Assembly (NCBI GenBank): GCA_021817415.1
Contig: JAKAUZ010000080.1
Location: 1-64,000, forward strand
DNA from: Thermoplasmata archaeon
GTDB taxonomy: Archaea > Thermoplasmatota > Thermoplasmata > Thermoplasmatales > GCA-001856825
Length of the DNA: 64,000 bases
Direction of reading: 5' to 3'
Positions 19,137 to 29,173 of the stretch are shown here, one piece after another. The notes beneath the pieces were generated by a model. That model worked only from the letters and a program-made list of their open reading frames with translations, was not told the origin of the DNA and ran no database searches. The first letter of the stretch is position 1. The number at the start of each line of letters is the position of its first letter. Made by a program: the position numbers and the translations under genes.

Positions 19137-19769
19137 ATGCTGTTAATCAATGAAACGTTTTATTCGATTGAGGGAGAGGGACCCCTGATTGGAGTTCCCA
19201 CCTTTTTTATTAGACTGACTGGATGCAATCTTAGATGCACCTGGTGCGATTCTAAATACTCATTTTCCGGGGGGGAAAATAGGACTGTGGAGAGTCTTGT
19301 CGAGGAGGCCTGCCGTTACGCGACGAGAACAGCTTCAATAACTGGAGGGGAGCCCCTTCTTCAGAATGACGTTTATCCGCTGATGTACAAACTGCTGGAA
19401 AAGGAATTCAAAATAATACTTGAGACAAGTGGTTCCATATCTGTAGAAGAGGTTCCGACTGATGATAATTTAATTATATCAATGGATATAAAGACTCCAT
19501 CTTCTAAAATGGTCGAACACAATCTTTATTCCAATATTGATTTACTCGGCAGCAAAGACTACCTGAAATTTGTTATATCTGATGAAACTGACTACCAGTT
19601 CGCAAAAGTTATGATCAATAAATATCCATTCGATGGCGAGATTATATTCCAGCCAGAGGGAGGAAGAAACCTTAAGGAGCTGACTGAAAAAGTATTAAAG
19701 GAAAGATTAAATGTTAGAGTGTTGCCTCAATTGCATAAATTAATCTGGGGAGAGATGAGAGGAGTATGA
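19137..19769 (+). CDS. queE: 7-carboxy-7-deazaguanine synthase (radical SAM)
   Basis: FYSIEGEGPLIGVPTFFIRLTGCNLRCTWCDSKYSF; ITGGEPLLQ. Confidence 0.93.
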   Translation: MLLINETFYSIEGEGPLIGVPTFFIRLTGCNLRCTWCDSKYSFSGGENRTVESLVEEACRYATRTASITGGEPLLQNDVYPLMYKLLEKEFKIILETSGSISVEEVPTDDNLIISMDIKTPSSKMVEHNLYSNIDLLGSKDYLKFVISDETDYQFAKVMINKYPFDGEIIFQPEGGRNLKELTEKVLKERLNVRVLPQLHKLIWGEMRGV

Positions 19770-20383
19770 GCAATTACGAATACTCGGAGGAAGAGGGTGA
19801 GATAGCAGTTAAATTGGCAAGAAGAGCAATAGAAGAATACATTGACATAAAATTGATAGTTAAGAACAATTACGGTGGCAAATTCGTTGAGAAGCGTGGT
19901 GTATTTACAACAATTACCAAAGGTGGCGAACTCAGAGGATGCATAGGCTTCCCAGAGCCGGTTTACCCACTTGGCGAAGCCATAATAAAGAGTGCAATTG
20001 CAGCTGCCGTGAATGACCCGAGATTTCCACCAATCAAGAATAATGAAGTTGATGACATTACAGTCGAGATCTCTTTCCTTACACCCCCAAAGCCGATTGA
20101 GGCAAAAAGCAAAAAAGATTTGCCTTCTCACATTGAGATAGGAAAAGACGGACTGGTGGCGACCAGGGATGGTTATTCCGGACTTCTTCTCCCGCAAGTC
20201 GCTGTTGATGAAAACATGGATCCTGAGAAATTTCTTGATGCGGTATGTTGGAAAGCAGGAATGGAGCCGGGATGTTGGAAAGACCGTGATACAATTATTG
20301 AGAAGTTTAGCGCAGAAGTATTTTACGAAGTGGAGTCGAGAGGGCCTGTCTTCAGGAAAACAATGGAGATTGGTAAGGTTTGA
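19766..20383 (+). CDS. AMMECR1-domain protein
   Basis: GVFTTITKGGELRGCIGFPEPVYPLGEAIIKSAIAAAVNDPRFPP; GLLLPQVAVDENMDPEKFLDAVCWKAGM. Confidence 0.92.
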   Translation: MSNYEYSEEEGEIAVKLARRAIEEYIDIKLIVKNNYGGKFVEKRGVFTTITKGGELRGCIGFPEPVYPLGEAIIKSAIAAAVNDPRFPPIKNNEVDDITVEISFLTPPKPIEAKSKKDLPSHIEIGKDGLVATRDGYSGLLLPQVAVDENMDPEKFLDAVCWKAGMEPGCWKDRDTIIEKFSAEVFYEVESRGPVFRKTMEIGKV

Positions 20384-21615
20384 GCCAGACTTTCCACGGG
20401 AATTTCTTCATTGAAGGGGAATTCAGGGAGAGATATGTTACAATAGAGAATGGACGGATTTCTGGAATTTCTGTCGAGCCTCCCCAACAGGACATCAGGA
20501 GAGTTGAAGGGCATATTCTTCCCGGAGGGGTCGATATACATGTACACTTCAGGGACCCCGGAGAGATTCACAAAGAAGATTTCAGCTCAGGTTCAACATC
20601 TGCAATTTTTGGAGGGACGACGACGGTTTTTGACATGCCTAATAACACAGCACCAATAATTGACAAGATCAGTTTTGACAATAAATTACAATCAATTGGT
20701 GGAAAGAGTTTTGTCGATTTTGGACTTTATCAAGCAGCATCCGGGGAAATAGTCGAGGAGGCAATAGGGGAGAAAGTGTTCCTTGGTAAATCCACTGGGG
20801 GACTATTGACAGATATTGAGAAGGCTTCATTTTCAGGGAAGATAGTTGTTGCACATGCAGAGTCCCAGGAGTGCCTCGAATCATATTCGCGGAAAGAGAG
20901 AAATCTCCAGGAGCACGATTTAGCAAGGCCAGTGGAGTGTGAACTCAGGGCTATAGAGATGCTGTTTAACTCCGGAATCGGGAACCTGCATCTTGCTCAT
21001 CTTACCAGCATTCAAACTGTAGAGTTGGGGAAAAAATTGGGCTTTTCCACTGAGGTGACTCCCCATCATATACTGCTGAACACTGAATCTAAACTTGGTG
21101 CATTTGGAAAAACCAACCCCCCATTGCGGAAAAAGAGCATACAGGAGGAACTTCTCAATAATCTGGGAAATTTGAACCCGGACATAGTTGCTTCTGACCA
21201 CGCCCCGCATTCGGTTAAAGAAAAGGAGGATTTTGAGAGTGCATCTTCCGGGGTCCCTGGAGTTGAGACCAGGATTCCACTGCTACTTATGCTCGTCAAC
21301 AGGAATGTCTTGTCACTAGCAAAAGCTGTTTCGATGTTCAGCACCCGGCCCGCCAATAGGATGGGCATTGCCAAAGGTTACATTGCCAAAGGATTTGATG
21401 CAGATTTTTCAGTTTTCAACCTAAAGGAAGAGAGCATGATAAGTGCTGACGATCTTCACTCAAAGTGTGGGTGGTCGCCTTTTGAAGGATTTACCGGAAT
21501 TTTCCCAAAAGAAGTTTATCTCAGAGGTGTCCTGACAATGAGCGAAGGGGAAATGGATTCACAACCGAAAGGAGTGTTTATCGGTGGGGAAAGAAAGGGA
21601 AAGACAAGTCATTAG
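20380..21615 (+). CDS. pyrC: Dihydroorotase
   Basis: LPGGVDIHVHFRDPGEIHKEDFSSGSTSAIFGGTTTVFDMPN; VTPHHILLN; IVASDHAPH; TTG start. Confidence 0.92.
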   Translation: MSQTFHGNFFIEGEFRERYVTIENGRISGISVEPPQQDIRRVEGHILPGGVDIHVHFRDPGEIHKEDFSSGSTSAIFGGTTTVFDMPNNTAPIIDKISFDNKLQSIGGKSFVDFGLYQAASGEIVEEAIGEKVFLGKSTGGLLTDIEKASFSGKIVVAHAESQECLESYSRKERNLQEHDLARPVECELRAIEMLFNSGIGNLHLAHLTSIQTVELGKKLGFSTEVTPHHILLNTESKLGAFGKTNPPLRKKSIQEELLNNLGNLNPDIVASDHAPHSVKEKEDFESASSGVPGVETRIPLLLMLVNRNVLSLAKAVSMFSTRPANRMGIAKGYIAKGFDADFSVFNLKEESMISADDLHSKCGWSPFEGFTGIFPKEVYLRGVLTMSEGEMDSQPKGVFIGGERKGKTSH

Positions 21616-21883
21616 ACAGAGATTGGATGAGTTGTTTGAACTTGCGTTGATAGACGAAAAAAACGCGAGGAAGGATAGAATCGACAGGAAATATAATTTG
21701 ATATATCTCTATTCTCGAAAATATAAGGTTCCGCTAACAACTTCCATAAAACTCTGGACCTGCAGAAAGTGCGAAACTGGAATTTATGCGAACGGAGGCC
21801 ATATAAGGATTCATGACTCAAGAATAGTAGTTCACTGTGGTAACTGTGGGTACATAAGGAGATACAATATCACTCGTCGATAG
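21584..21883 (+). CDS. rnp4: RNase P protein component 4 (Rpr2/Rpp21)
   Basis: RKYNLIYLYSRKYKVPLTTSIKLWTCRKCETGIY...VVHCGNCGYIRRY zinc ribbon. Confidence 0.85.
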   Translation: MGKERERQVIRQRLDELFELALIDEKNARKDRIDRKYNLIYLYSRKYKVPLTTSIKLWTCRKCETGIYANGGHIRIHDSRIVVHCGNCGYIRRYNITRR

Positions 21884-22103
21884 TCTCAGCAGTGAAAAGG
21901 ACATTATACCCTTGAAGGGTTGTATGTACCTTGTCTATCAGGAATATGGCATCATCCACAGTTGCGTGGTTTCCCCACTCATATACCATGTCTCTTGACC
22001 CTGTAACTGGTTTGAACCCAAGTGACCTAAGCCTGCTTATGATCTCTGATGGTCTTTCTCCTTCAGTATTGAATATTATGCTTAGGTAGGTGCGCTTTGC
22101 CAT
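21870..22103 (-). CDS. Conserved hypothetical protein (77 aa)
   Basis: MAKRTYLSIIFNTEGERPSEIISRLRSLGFKPVTGSRDMVYEW. Confidence 0.65.
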   Translation of the reverse strand: MAKRTYLSIIFNTEGERPSEIISRLRSLGFKPVTGSRDMVYEWGNHATVDDAIFLIDKVHTTLQGYNVLFTAETIDE

Positions 22104-22270
22104 GTGGGGTCATTTCGTAATGTTATTTATTCTTTATGAAAAGTATTTTTTTGATGATTGAAATGACCACTTTTGGAGAACCTCTGTTTGCCGCTATTTT
22201 TATCGTTTCAGAGGGACAAATGATAGGGATATGAATATACTCCCTTGACTTTCAAAGACCGGTAGACTAT

Positions 22271-23257
22271 TCATAAAATTACCACAATTGATCTAGTCAA
22301 AGAAGAATGGACCCTGATCTCAGCTGCAATTGAAAGATTCAGGTAGTTTTTCCCGAGTTCTACGAGTTCATTACTGGGCAGGCAGAAAACGGAACCCTTC
22401 CATTTTAAATCAGCAAGAATAGCAAAGAAGTCTGCATAGAGCGACTTCCTTGAGTCAGAAAATACTTTGGACCCCCTGCCATATGGTGGGTCTGTAACGA
22501 CCGTTCTTATATTCCTGTAATCCCTCATCTTGCTAAAATCTCCCTGAACTATGTTTCTTGGAAAATTAAAATATTGTAAGTTGTCATTCCCTCCGCTCAC
22601 CATTTTGGAATTCCTGTCAATTCCGAACCCATTCAGACCCATCCTGAAACCTTCGATCAGGAATGTGCCAGTTCCCGAAAACGGGTCGAGAAAGTTTTCA
22701 CCTTCTCTCAAACCAGCGATGTTCAGCATTCCGCGAGCCAGGAGGGGTGATATGCTGGACGGGTGATTCATGGGCCTCGCATTGTACCTTCGGTCAAGAA
22801 GTCTTGATACGTCTCTCTCATAAATTAACTCTGAAATGATTGGTCTTTCATAATTATATACAAAGAATATCACGTCTGGGTTTTCAAGATTTACCTTCCC
22901 TTTTATTGTTTTGGCAACCGCATGAATTAATGATTCCCTCCCTTCATTTCTTCTTTCCCTTACTGCAAATTTTACCTTTTCGTATCTCCTGGAGATCAAG
23001 TCTTCATCGTCCAGTATCTTGGAGACCCTTTTGGAGAAGGTAATCCTGTTTGTAATCTCTCCGGGAAATTCAGTTTCGAACTCTATATATTTGCTGTGTC
23101 TCTCACTGATCCTGCCCCCATAGGCGCTGAGTAGTCCCCTCAGTTCCCATTCTGAGAAATTCTCCCATCCTCCGAGTAACTCTGAAATCAGTTTCATCCT
23201 TGGTTCGATATTATCTGGAATATAATAAGTGAATACCCTTTTATGAAAGCAAGTCAT
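22271..23257 (-). CDS. THUMP-type tRNA (guanine-N2-)-methyltransferase-like (Trm-G10/Trm11 family)
   Basis: RPMNHPSSISPLLARGMLNIAGLREGENFLDPFSGTGTFLIEG; VVTDPPYGRGS. Confidence 0.85.
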   Translation of the reverse strand: MTCFHKRVFTYYIPDNIEPRMKLISELLGGWENFSEWELRGLLSAYGGRISERHSKYIEFETEFPGEITNRITFSKRVSKILDDEDLISRRYEKVKFAVRERRNEGRESLIHAVAKTIKGKVNLENPDVIFFVYNYERPIISELIYERDVSRLLDRRYNARPMNHPSSISPLLARGMLNIAGLREGENFLDPFSGTGTFLIEGFRMGLNGFGIDRNSKMVSGGNDNLQYFNFPRNIVQGDFSKMRDYRNIRTVVTDPPYGRGSKVFSDSRKSLYADFFAILADLKWKGSVFCLPSNELVELGKNYLNLSIAAEIRVHSSLTRSIVVIL

Positions 23258-23265
23258 ATTGCGAG

Positions 23266-24270
23266 GTGCCCACCTACAAAGATTCAGGGGTTGATTTCAA
23301 TACAATCTCAAGATTTAGGAACGCTCTTGTGGATGAACTGAAATTCAGCGGTGAGGGGCATAAGAGGGCCATAAAAATAGGACATTATGCAGGACTTGTT
23401 TCATTTATGGGGGGATATCTTGCATTACATACTGACGGGGTTGGAACAAAAACAATAATGGCTAAAGAGTTCAATTATTTCGACGAGATTGGGTACGACT
23501 TGGTTGGGATGAATGTTAACGACATCATTTCAATAGGGGCCGAACCAATTGCAATGGTAGACTACATTGCCAGTTCTGATTTTGATGAGAACCAGGGCCG
23601 TATGATTGGCAAAAGTATAAATGCTGCGTGCGCGGAGGCGGGGATACCTGTAGTTGGAGGTGAGACTGCGTCTGTGCCTGATCTTATCAGGGGGATAGAC
23701 ATCTCCGGAACTGCAGTTGGATTCGTAAAGGAGGGTGAGGAGATAGACGGAAGGGAAATCATTGCAGGAGACCGGATAATAGGTTTGCCTTCAAACGGCT
23801 TTCACTCCAATGGATTCTCATTGATCAGGAAAATTTACGAAAATAAGAGGAACAGGTTGGAGGACGAAATAAATGGAACCCCATTATGGCGGCTTCTTCT
23901 CAGAGGAACCACGATTTATTCAAAAAGGATATTCGGTATTCTGGAGGAAACGGAAATCCATGGAATGGCACACATAACTGGTGGAGGTTTCAGAAATATT
24001 CCGCGACTGGGCCAGAAACTGTTCGAGATCAAGATTCCAAATATACCGGAGATTTTTAGAGTGGTAACTGAAGAGGGATCGATTCCCCCTAAAGAAGCTT
24101 TTAAGACCTTCAACATGGGAATAGGATTTGTCATAATTTCTCCGAAGTCTGAAGTGGACAATATTTTTGATTCCCTGAAAATATTAAATCCAGTCGAGCT
24201 CGGAGTAGTCAAGGAAGGTAATGGAGTTTTCATACAGAATTATGGGATTAAGTATTCAGGGTACTATTGA
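23266..24270 (+). CDS. purM: Phosphoribosylformylglycinamidine cyclo-ligase
   Basis: GYLALHTDGVGTKTIMAKEFNYFDEIGYDLVGMNVNDIISIGAEPIAMVDYIA; GGETASVPDL; AHITGGGFRNIPR; GTG start. Confidence 0.94.
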   Translation: MPTYKDSGVDFNTISRFRNALVDELKFSGEGHKRAIKIGHYAGLVSFMGGYLALHTDGVGTKTIMAKEFNYFDEIGYDLVGMNVNDIISIGAEPIAMVDYIASSDFDENQGRMIGKSINAACAEAGIPVVGGETASVPDLIRGIDISGTAVGFVKEGEEIDGREIIAGDRIIGLPSNGFHSNGFSLIRKIYENKRNRLEDEINGTPLWRLLLRGTTIYSKRIFGILEETEIHGMAHITGGGFRNIPRLGQKLFEIKIPNIPEIFRVVTEEGSIPPKEAFKTFNMGIGFVIISPKSEVDNIFDSLKILNPVELGVVKEGNGVFIQNYGIKYSGYY

Positions 24271-24339
24271 GAAGTTGTTTTGTTCCTAACATTTATATCC
24301 AATAGATTAATTATGACTCAATAGTTTAGGAGTGATAAA

Positions 24340-24867
24340 ATGATTGGAAAACAGGCACCGAATTTTAGGGCAAAGGCAGTAGTAAAAGGAGAAATAAGTG
24401 AGAAGGAAATTAGCTTGTCTGATTACAAAGGGAAAAAATGGGTTATATTTTTCTTTTACCCGGCTGATTTTACATTTGTCTGCCCAACCGAATTGGAGGG
24501 ATTCGCTGAAAAGTACGAAGAATTCAAGAAGGCCGGGGCAGAAATCATTGCAGCAAGCAGAGATACCGTGTTTGTTCACAAAGCGTGGATTGACAATGAT
24601 AAGAGAGTCGGAAAAGTAAAATATCCAATAATTGAGGACAGGAAAGGAGAAATATCACAGGCTTATGGCGTGCTTGACGAAGCTTCAGGAAATTCTCACA
24701 GGGGACTATTCATAATAAATCCGGAAGGAATAGTAAAGTACATGGTTGTTACAGATGACAATGTGGGAAGAAGTACGGAAGAAACTCTAAGGATTCTTTC
24801 TGCACTTCAGTCAGGAGGCTTGTGCCCAGTGGATTGGGAGCCTGGACAGCCAACGCTAAAAGTTTAA
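24340..24867 (+). CDS. Peroxiredoxin (AhpC/TSA family)
   Basis: FFYPADFTFVCPTELEGFAEKYEEFKKAGAEIIAASRDT; ALQSGGLCPVDWEPG. Confidence 0.95.
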   Translation: MIGKQAPNFRAKAVVKGEISEKEISLSDYKGKKWVIFFFYPADFTFVCPTELEGFAEKYEEFKKAGAEIIAASRDTVFVHKAWIDNDKRVGKVKYPIIEDRKGEISQAYGVLDEASGNSHRGLFIINPEGIVKYMVVTDDNVGRSTEETLRILSALQSGGLCPVDWEPGQPTLKV

Positions 24868-24874
24868 AATTAAT

Positions 24875-25141
24875 TTATCTAATTATTTTGAAACCATCAA
24901 ACGACTCTTCTTTCATATATTTCAATATTTTATCTGATACCAATGCATCGGGGATATCGCTTTCACAGTATCTGATTAACTGTTCAACGCTTTCTGGCGT
25001 TCCTTGGAACATACCTTCCACTGTACCATCTCCTTTATTTCTTATCCATCCGCTGACATTGAGGTTCTTTGCCATTCTTCTGGTACGTTCCCTGAAACCG
25101 ACCCCCTGAACAATCCCCTTGAAAATGATGTGTACCTGCAC
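24875..25141 (-). CDS. acyP: Acylphosphatase
   Basis: FKGIVQGVGFRERTRRMAKNLNVSGWIRNKGDGTVEGMFQG. Confidence 0.95.
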   Translation of the reverse strand: MQVHIIFKGIVQGVGFRERTRRMAKNLNVSGWIRNKGDGTVEGMFQGTPESVEQLIRYCESDIPDALVSDKILKYMKEESFDGFKIIR

Positions 25142-25235
25142 AGATCGGTATAATCGTTTCGTTTAAAAAGGTTAAGTTTACATACTCAAGCTAAATTTAA
25201 ATAATTCAAGTTTATTTGAGTTCGAGGAAATAAGC

Positions 25236-26231
25236 ATGAATAAGAACGTGAAAATTTCTATTGCGGTGGTAGTTGCTTTAGCAGTTATCATCGGAGGTCT
25301 GGTCATTTTACACGAGAATGCTGGCGGCAGAGCAAAGGGTGTGATAATTACCATAGATACAATGGACAATATTCCCAATAAACTTACAAGAATTGTATCA
25401 TTGGATCCTGCGGCTACTGCCACTCTATATGCCCTGGGGGCCTATAGTGATTTAATTGCAGGGAACTCTTATGATACCTATCCTCCAAACGAAACCCTTC
25501 CAAATGTAACTGACTACCCCAGCATGGACTTAGAGCAGATCTTTAATCTATCTGCGGATGCAGTGATATCGTTCGATAACTATTCTGAGTCACAGATTTC
25601 ACAGCTTCTTAATAATGGAATCGACTATGTGTTCCTTAGTGCAGGTGCGGGAGTAAATTTCAGCGTTATAGAGAGACAGAACACCCTCCTTGGGGAACTG
25701 ACGGGGAAGGAGGCAAATGCAACTCTGATCAATCAATGGATGAACACGTCCCTGTCCACTTTAAGATCAGACGCTTTAAGCTACGATAAATCTATGTATA
25801 ATGGCACTCCTTTGAGAGGTTTTTACTTACTATCATCAGAGGGAGGGTATTGGACCGCTGGTAATGATACATTCATAAATTCATATTTCGAATATGCAGA
25901 TATTGTTAACATTGCGGCCCCTTACGATACAGGTTTCTACTCCATTAATCCGGAAAATATAGCTAACGACAGCCCCCAGGTGATAATACTGGATGATTCC
26001 GTCAACGCGAGTTCTCTAAATGCTTCAGGGTCTCCTTTCCAATCTTCACCTGCAGTGGCGAATAATAAAATATATACAACTGTAAATAACGAAAACATGT
26101 TCACGGAGCCCAATTTCAGGGATATTTTCGCAATACAGTGGATTATATTCGTGGTATATGGACAGAATCCTGTGCTTCCTTCATTTCCAATCAACCTGAC
26201 CTATAATCCTAACCCAAACGAGGTAATTTAG
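25236..26231 (+). CDS. ABC transporter substrate-binding protein (BtuF/FecB-like)
   Basis: N-terminal TM anchor; RIVSLDPAATATLYALGAYSDLIAGNSYDTYPP...DYPSMDLEQIFNLSADAVISF. Confidence 0.88.
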   Translation: MNKNVKISIAVVVALAVIIGGLVILHENAGGRAKGVIITIDTMDNIPNKLTRIVSLDPAATATLYALGAYSDLIAGNSYDTYPPNETLPNVTDYPSMDLEQIFNLSADAVISFDNYSESQISQLLNNGIDYVFLSAGAGVNFSVIERQNTLLGELTGKEANATLINQWMNTSLSTLRSDALSYDKSMYNGTPLRGFYLLSSEGGYWTAGNDTFINSYFEYADIVNIAAPYDTGFYSINPENIANDSPQVIILDDSVNASSLNASGSPFQSSPAVANNKIYTTVNNENMFTEPNFRDIFAIQWIIFVVYGQNPVLPSFPINLTYNPNPNEVI

Positions 26232-26235
26232 GAGC

Positions 26236-27315
26236 ATGCACGTAATTGGGAACGAAAGGTTGAGGGCCTTTGTACAGAGACGTCGAGAAATGAAGTACGC
26301 ATGGGTCGGTTTCCTGTTTCTCCTCCTGATAATTGTAATTATCCTGTCGGATTTCATAGGATCCGTGAGGATACCCCTATTGAATATATTGGAGATTTAT
26401 GGGAGCCAGATCCCATACCTGTCCCATTTCGTGCCACACAATTATACTTCGGCCCAGGAACAAATAATCGTGCAGCTAAGGGAACCTGAAATATTAGGAG
26501 GATTAATAATAGGCGCTTCACTCGGGATTGGAGGTGCTGCGATCCAGAGTATCTTTAGGAACCCCATATCCGAACCCTACGTTATCGGCCTTTCAAGCGG
26601 CGCATCTCTAGGTGCTGTTTCTGCAATAGTTCTAGGCCTTACGTTCCTTGGGATCTATACCCAACAGATAATGGCTTTCGTTTTTGGCCTTTCAATTGTT
26701 TTCATAGTATATTTCTTGGCCTTAAAGGAGGGGAGGATACATCCAACATACCTTCTTTTAACAGGTGTGGCAATTTCTTTCTTTATTTCCGCAATAGTTG
26801 CTCTCCTGCTGTTCACTAATTTAAATCTACAGGGAGAGGCTTTCTTTTGGCTCCTGGGATCTCTTGAGAACATCAACTGGACCTTACTCTATCCAGTTGC
26901 AATAGTGGTTTTGATTGCTTCTTATGTCATCTATCTTCAACATAGGGAACTCGATGCCATCCAGATGGGGGATATGCATGCAAGGTCGGTTGGAGTGAAT
27001 GTGGAAAGGACAAAGAGATTAACAATATTCTTGGTAGCACTCAGTGTATCCGCCTCCGTGTCAATTAGTGGTCTAATAGGCTTTGTTGGCCTTGTGATGC
27101 CCCACTTATCAAGAATGCTTCTTGGTGGTTCAAATAAATACGTGATTCCAGTTTCCGGAATTCTAGGTGCAATGTTCCTTATTTGCGCTGATGACATTGC
27201 TCGAGGAATCGTTTCGGGGGTTGTGATACCAATAGGAATAGTCACTGGGATAATAGGGGTCCCATTCTTGCTGTACTTTATGAGAAGACTTACAGGAGGC
27301 AGGTATGAAGGTTGA
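26236..27315 (+). CDS. ABC transporter permease (BtuC/FecCD family)
   Basis: LREPEILGGLIIGASLGIGGAAIQSIFRNPISEPYVIGLSSGASLGA; GLIGFVGLVMPHLSRMLLG. Confidence 0.94.
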   Translation: MHVIGNERLRAFVQRRREMKYAWVGFLFLLLIIVIILSDFIGSVRIPLLNILEIYGSQIPYLSHFVPHNYTSAQEQIIVQLREPEILGGLIIGASLGIGGAAIQSIFRNPISEPYVIGLSSGASLGAVSAIVLGLTFLGIYTQQIMAFVFGLSIVFIVYFLALKEGRIHPTYLLLTGVAISFFISAIVALLLFTNLNLQGEAFFWLLGSLENINWTLLYPVAIVVLIASYVIYLQHRELDAIQMGDMHARSVGVNVERTKRLTIFLVALSVSASVSISGLIGFVGLVMPHLSRMLLGGSNKYVIPVSGILGAMFLICADDIARGIVSGVVIPIGIVTGIIGVPFLLYFMRRLTGGRYEG

Positions 27316-28048
27316 ATTGGACAGTGTTACATTCTCAGTTCCCTCATTTGAATTGGGCCCATTAAATTTCTCGATTGAAGAAGGTACAATAACTGCCATC
27401 ATAGGAAAAAATGGCTCCGGGAAATCCACAACACTCAAACTAATACACGGAGACCTTAGACCAGACACTGGGTCTATTCGCATTGATGGTTCGAAAGTAT
27501 CGTCTCTTTCAAGTTCCCAGCTTGCAGAAAAAACGTCATTTGTATGGCAGGAGATCTACAGTCCTATGAGTTTTTCTGTAAGGGACGTAATGAATGTCTC
27601 TGGTTATAAGAGAGGCTTCGACGAAGACAGGATGATGATGGCCCTGGATGAGGTGGGACTCGCCTCCTTCATTGACCGCGATTTCTCGGTCCTGAGCGGA
27701 GGTGAGAGAAGGCTAGTAACCCTCGCAGCGGCAATCTACCAGGACTCAGAAATCATGATTATGGATGAACCTACCAACTTCCTTGACATTGACAATCAGA
27801 TTCTGGTTTATAAAATTATGAAAAGATTAAAGATGGCTGGAAAGACGCTTATACTGAGCATGCACGATCTTGATGCAGTACATCATCTTGCTGACTTCGT
27901 CCTCATACTAAGAAATGGAAATAATATTGCCTGGGGGAGAACCATTTCAACACTCACGATAGAAAACCTCAACAAAGCATTCAATGTCTCATTTCAAACA
28001 TACGATACTGTCAATGGGAGTTCCTTCGTTGGGTCTTATAAGGGATGA
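27305..28048 (+). CDS. ABC transporter ATP-binding protein (BtuD/FecE-like)
   Basis: IGKNGSGKSTTLKLIHG; LSGGERRLVTLAAA; IMDEPTNFLD. Confidence 0.94.
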   Translation: MKVELDSVTFSVPSFELGPLNFSIEEGTITAIIGKNGSGKSTTLKLIHGDLRPDTGSIRIDGSKVSSLSSSQLAEKTSFVWQEIYSPMSFSVRDVMNVSGYKRGFDEDRMMMALDEVGLASFIDRDFSVLSGGERRLVTLAAAIYQDSEIMIMDEPTNFLDIDNQILVYKIMKRLKMAGKTLILSMHDLDAVHHLADFVLILRNGNNIAWGRTISTLTIENLNKAFNVSFQTYDTVNGSSFVGSYKG

Positions 28049-28303
28049 GTTCATTTCCTATTGACCGAACTTCGGAACTTCTGTCGGTCTTGTAGCTATT
28101 TCTACCATACCAGACATATTGTCTCTTCCTTACTCCTGATACGGTAGCATCTTTACCCCTCCATTCTGACGGAACTTAGGCTGCAATTAGAAACTTGTAA
28201 AAGGTCACTTTCTTCCAGTCTTGCGCCTCTGCCTTCTTATCAGAAGTTCTCATAGAAATAGATTTTCTACCTGCAACATAGCGAAAAAGCTTGTTTCTTC
28301 TCT

Positions 28304-29173
28304 TTAACTTAGATTGAGGCCAGTTGCCGAAATTCTCGTTTTTATTGGGTCTCCATATTTTTTGAGTATATTCATAGTCTCTTCATCGTAAATCGCTATT
28401 ATGCTGTCCCCGATCAAAGATACTGAAGCGAATTTTCCATTTAGGTCATCAAGTATTTTTGACGCTTTAGGGGATAAAAGACCAGAATCTTCCGCAAACT
28501 TCCGTCCAAGGACAAAGGCCCTGTGAAGGGTCGGTTTCTTTAAAAACAGATCAAATGCTTTATCTCCATTCCTAACTATTTCCTCTAAATTCGACTTAGA
28601 TCGTATTATTTCCCCTGTTGGAGTCTTCTTCTTGAATGGAAGTATCGCTATCTCCGTCTGCTTCTCCAGTATTCTCTCAGTTACCGAATAAGGGAAACTG
28701 CCTCCCTTAATCCTTATGTGAAATCCGCCATTGATCTGGGATTGTACATCACCGAGACCTGTACCCCTCCTGATTTCAAGTTCGTGCGCTAACCTATAAA
28801 TCTCTCCTACCCTGGAGTCGCTGCCTAATATGGCAGATGCAGTTGTAAGAGCAGCGGCCGCACTTAATCCAAAACCACTCGATGGTGGAAGTTCTGAAGA
28901 AGAGAAAATCTTTCCTCTGAATCCCAATCTTGTTGCTATTTCCTCTTGTATGGAGTTGTCAATCGGAATACCATTAAATCTGACCTCTATTTCTTTCCCT
29001 GGCACTATTCTTGTCTTCATCCCGGTTTCAAGGCAAAGCGCTACCCCTCTTGACCCTTTTCTTTCAATGTCTTTGGATTTATTTGGGATGAAAAATAGTG
29101 TGGCACTCCCGGGGGAAAACGATTCAACAGACCTTATTGAGGATGTCCCTTGCAACTTCATTCTTTTCACCAA
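28304..29173 (-). CDS. Pantoate kinase (archaeal GHMP kinase)
   Basis: SFSPGSATLFFIP; SELPPSSGFGLSAAAALTTASAI; RRGTGLGDVQSQINGGF; adjacent to coaBC. Confidence 0.85.
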   Translation of the reverse strand: MVKRMKLQGTSSIRSVESFSPGSATLFFIPNKSKDIERKGSRGVALCLETGMKTRIVPGKEIEVRFNGIPIDNSIQEEIATRLGFRGKIFSSSELPPSSGFGLSAAAALTTASAILGSDSRVGEIYRLAHELEIRRGTGLGDVQSQINGGFHIRIKGGSFPYSVTERILEKQTEIAILPFKKKTPTGEIIRSKSNLEEIVRNGDKAFDLFLKKPTLHRAFVLGRKFAEDSGLLSPKASKILDDLNGKFASVSLIGDSIIAIYDEETMNILKKYGDPIKTRISATGLNLS

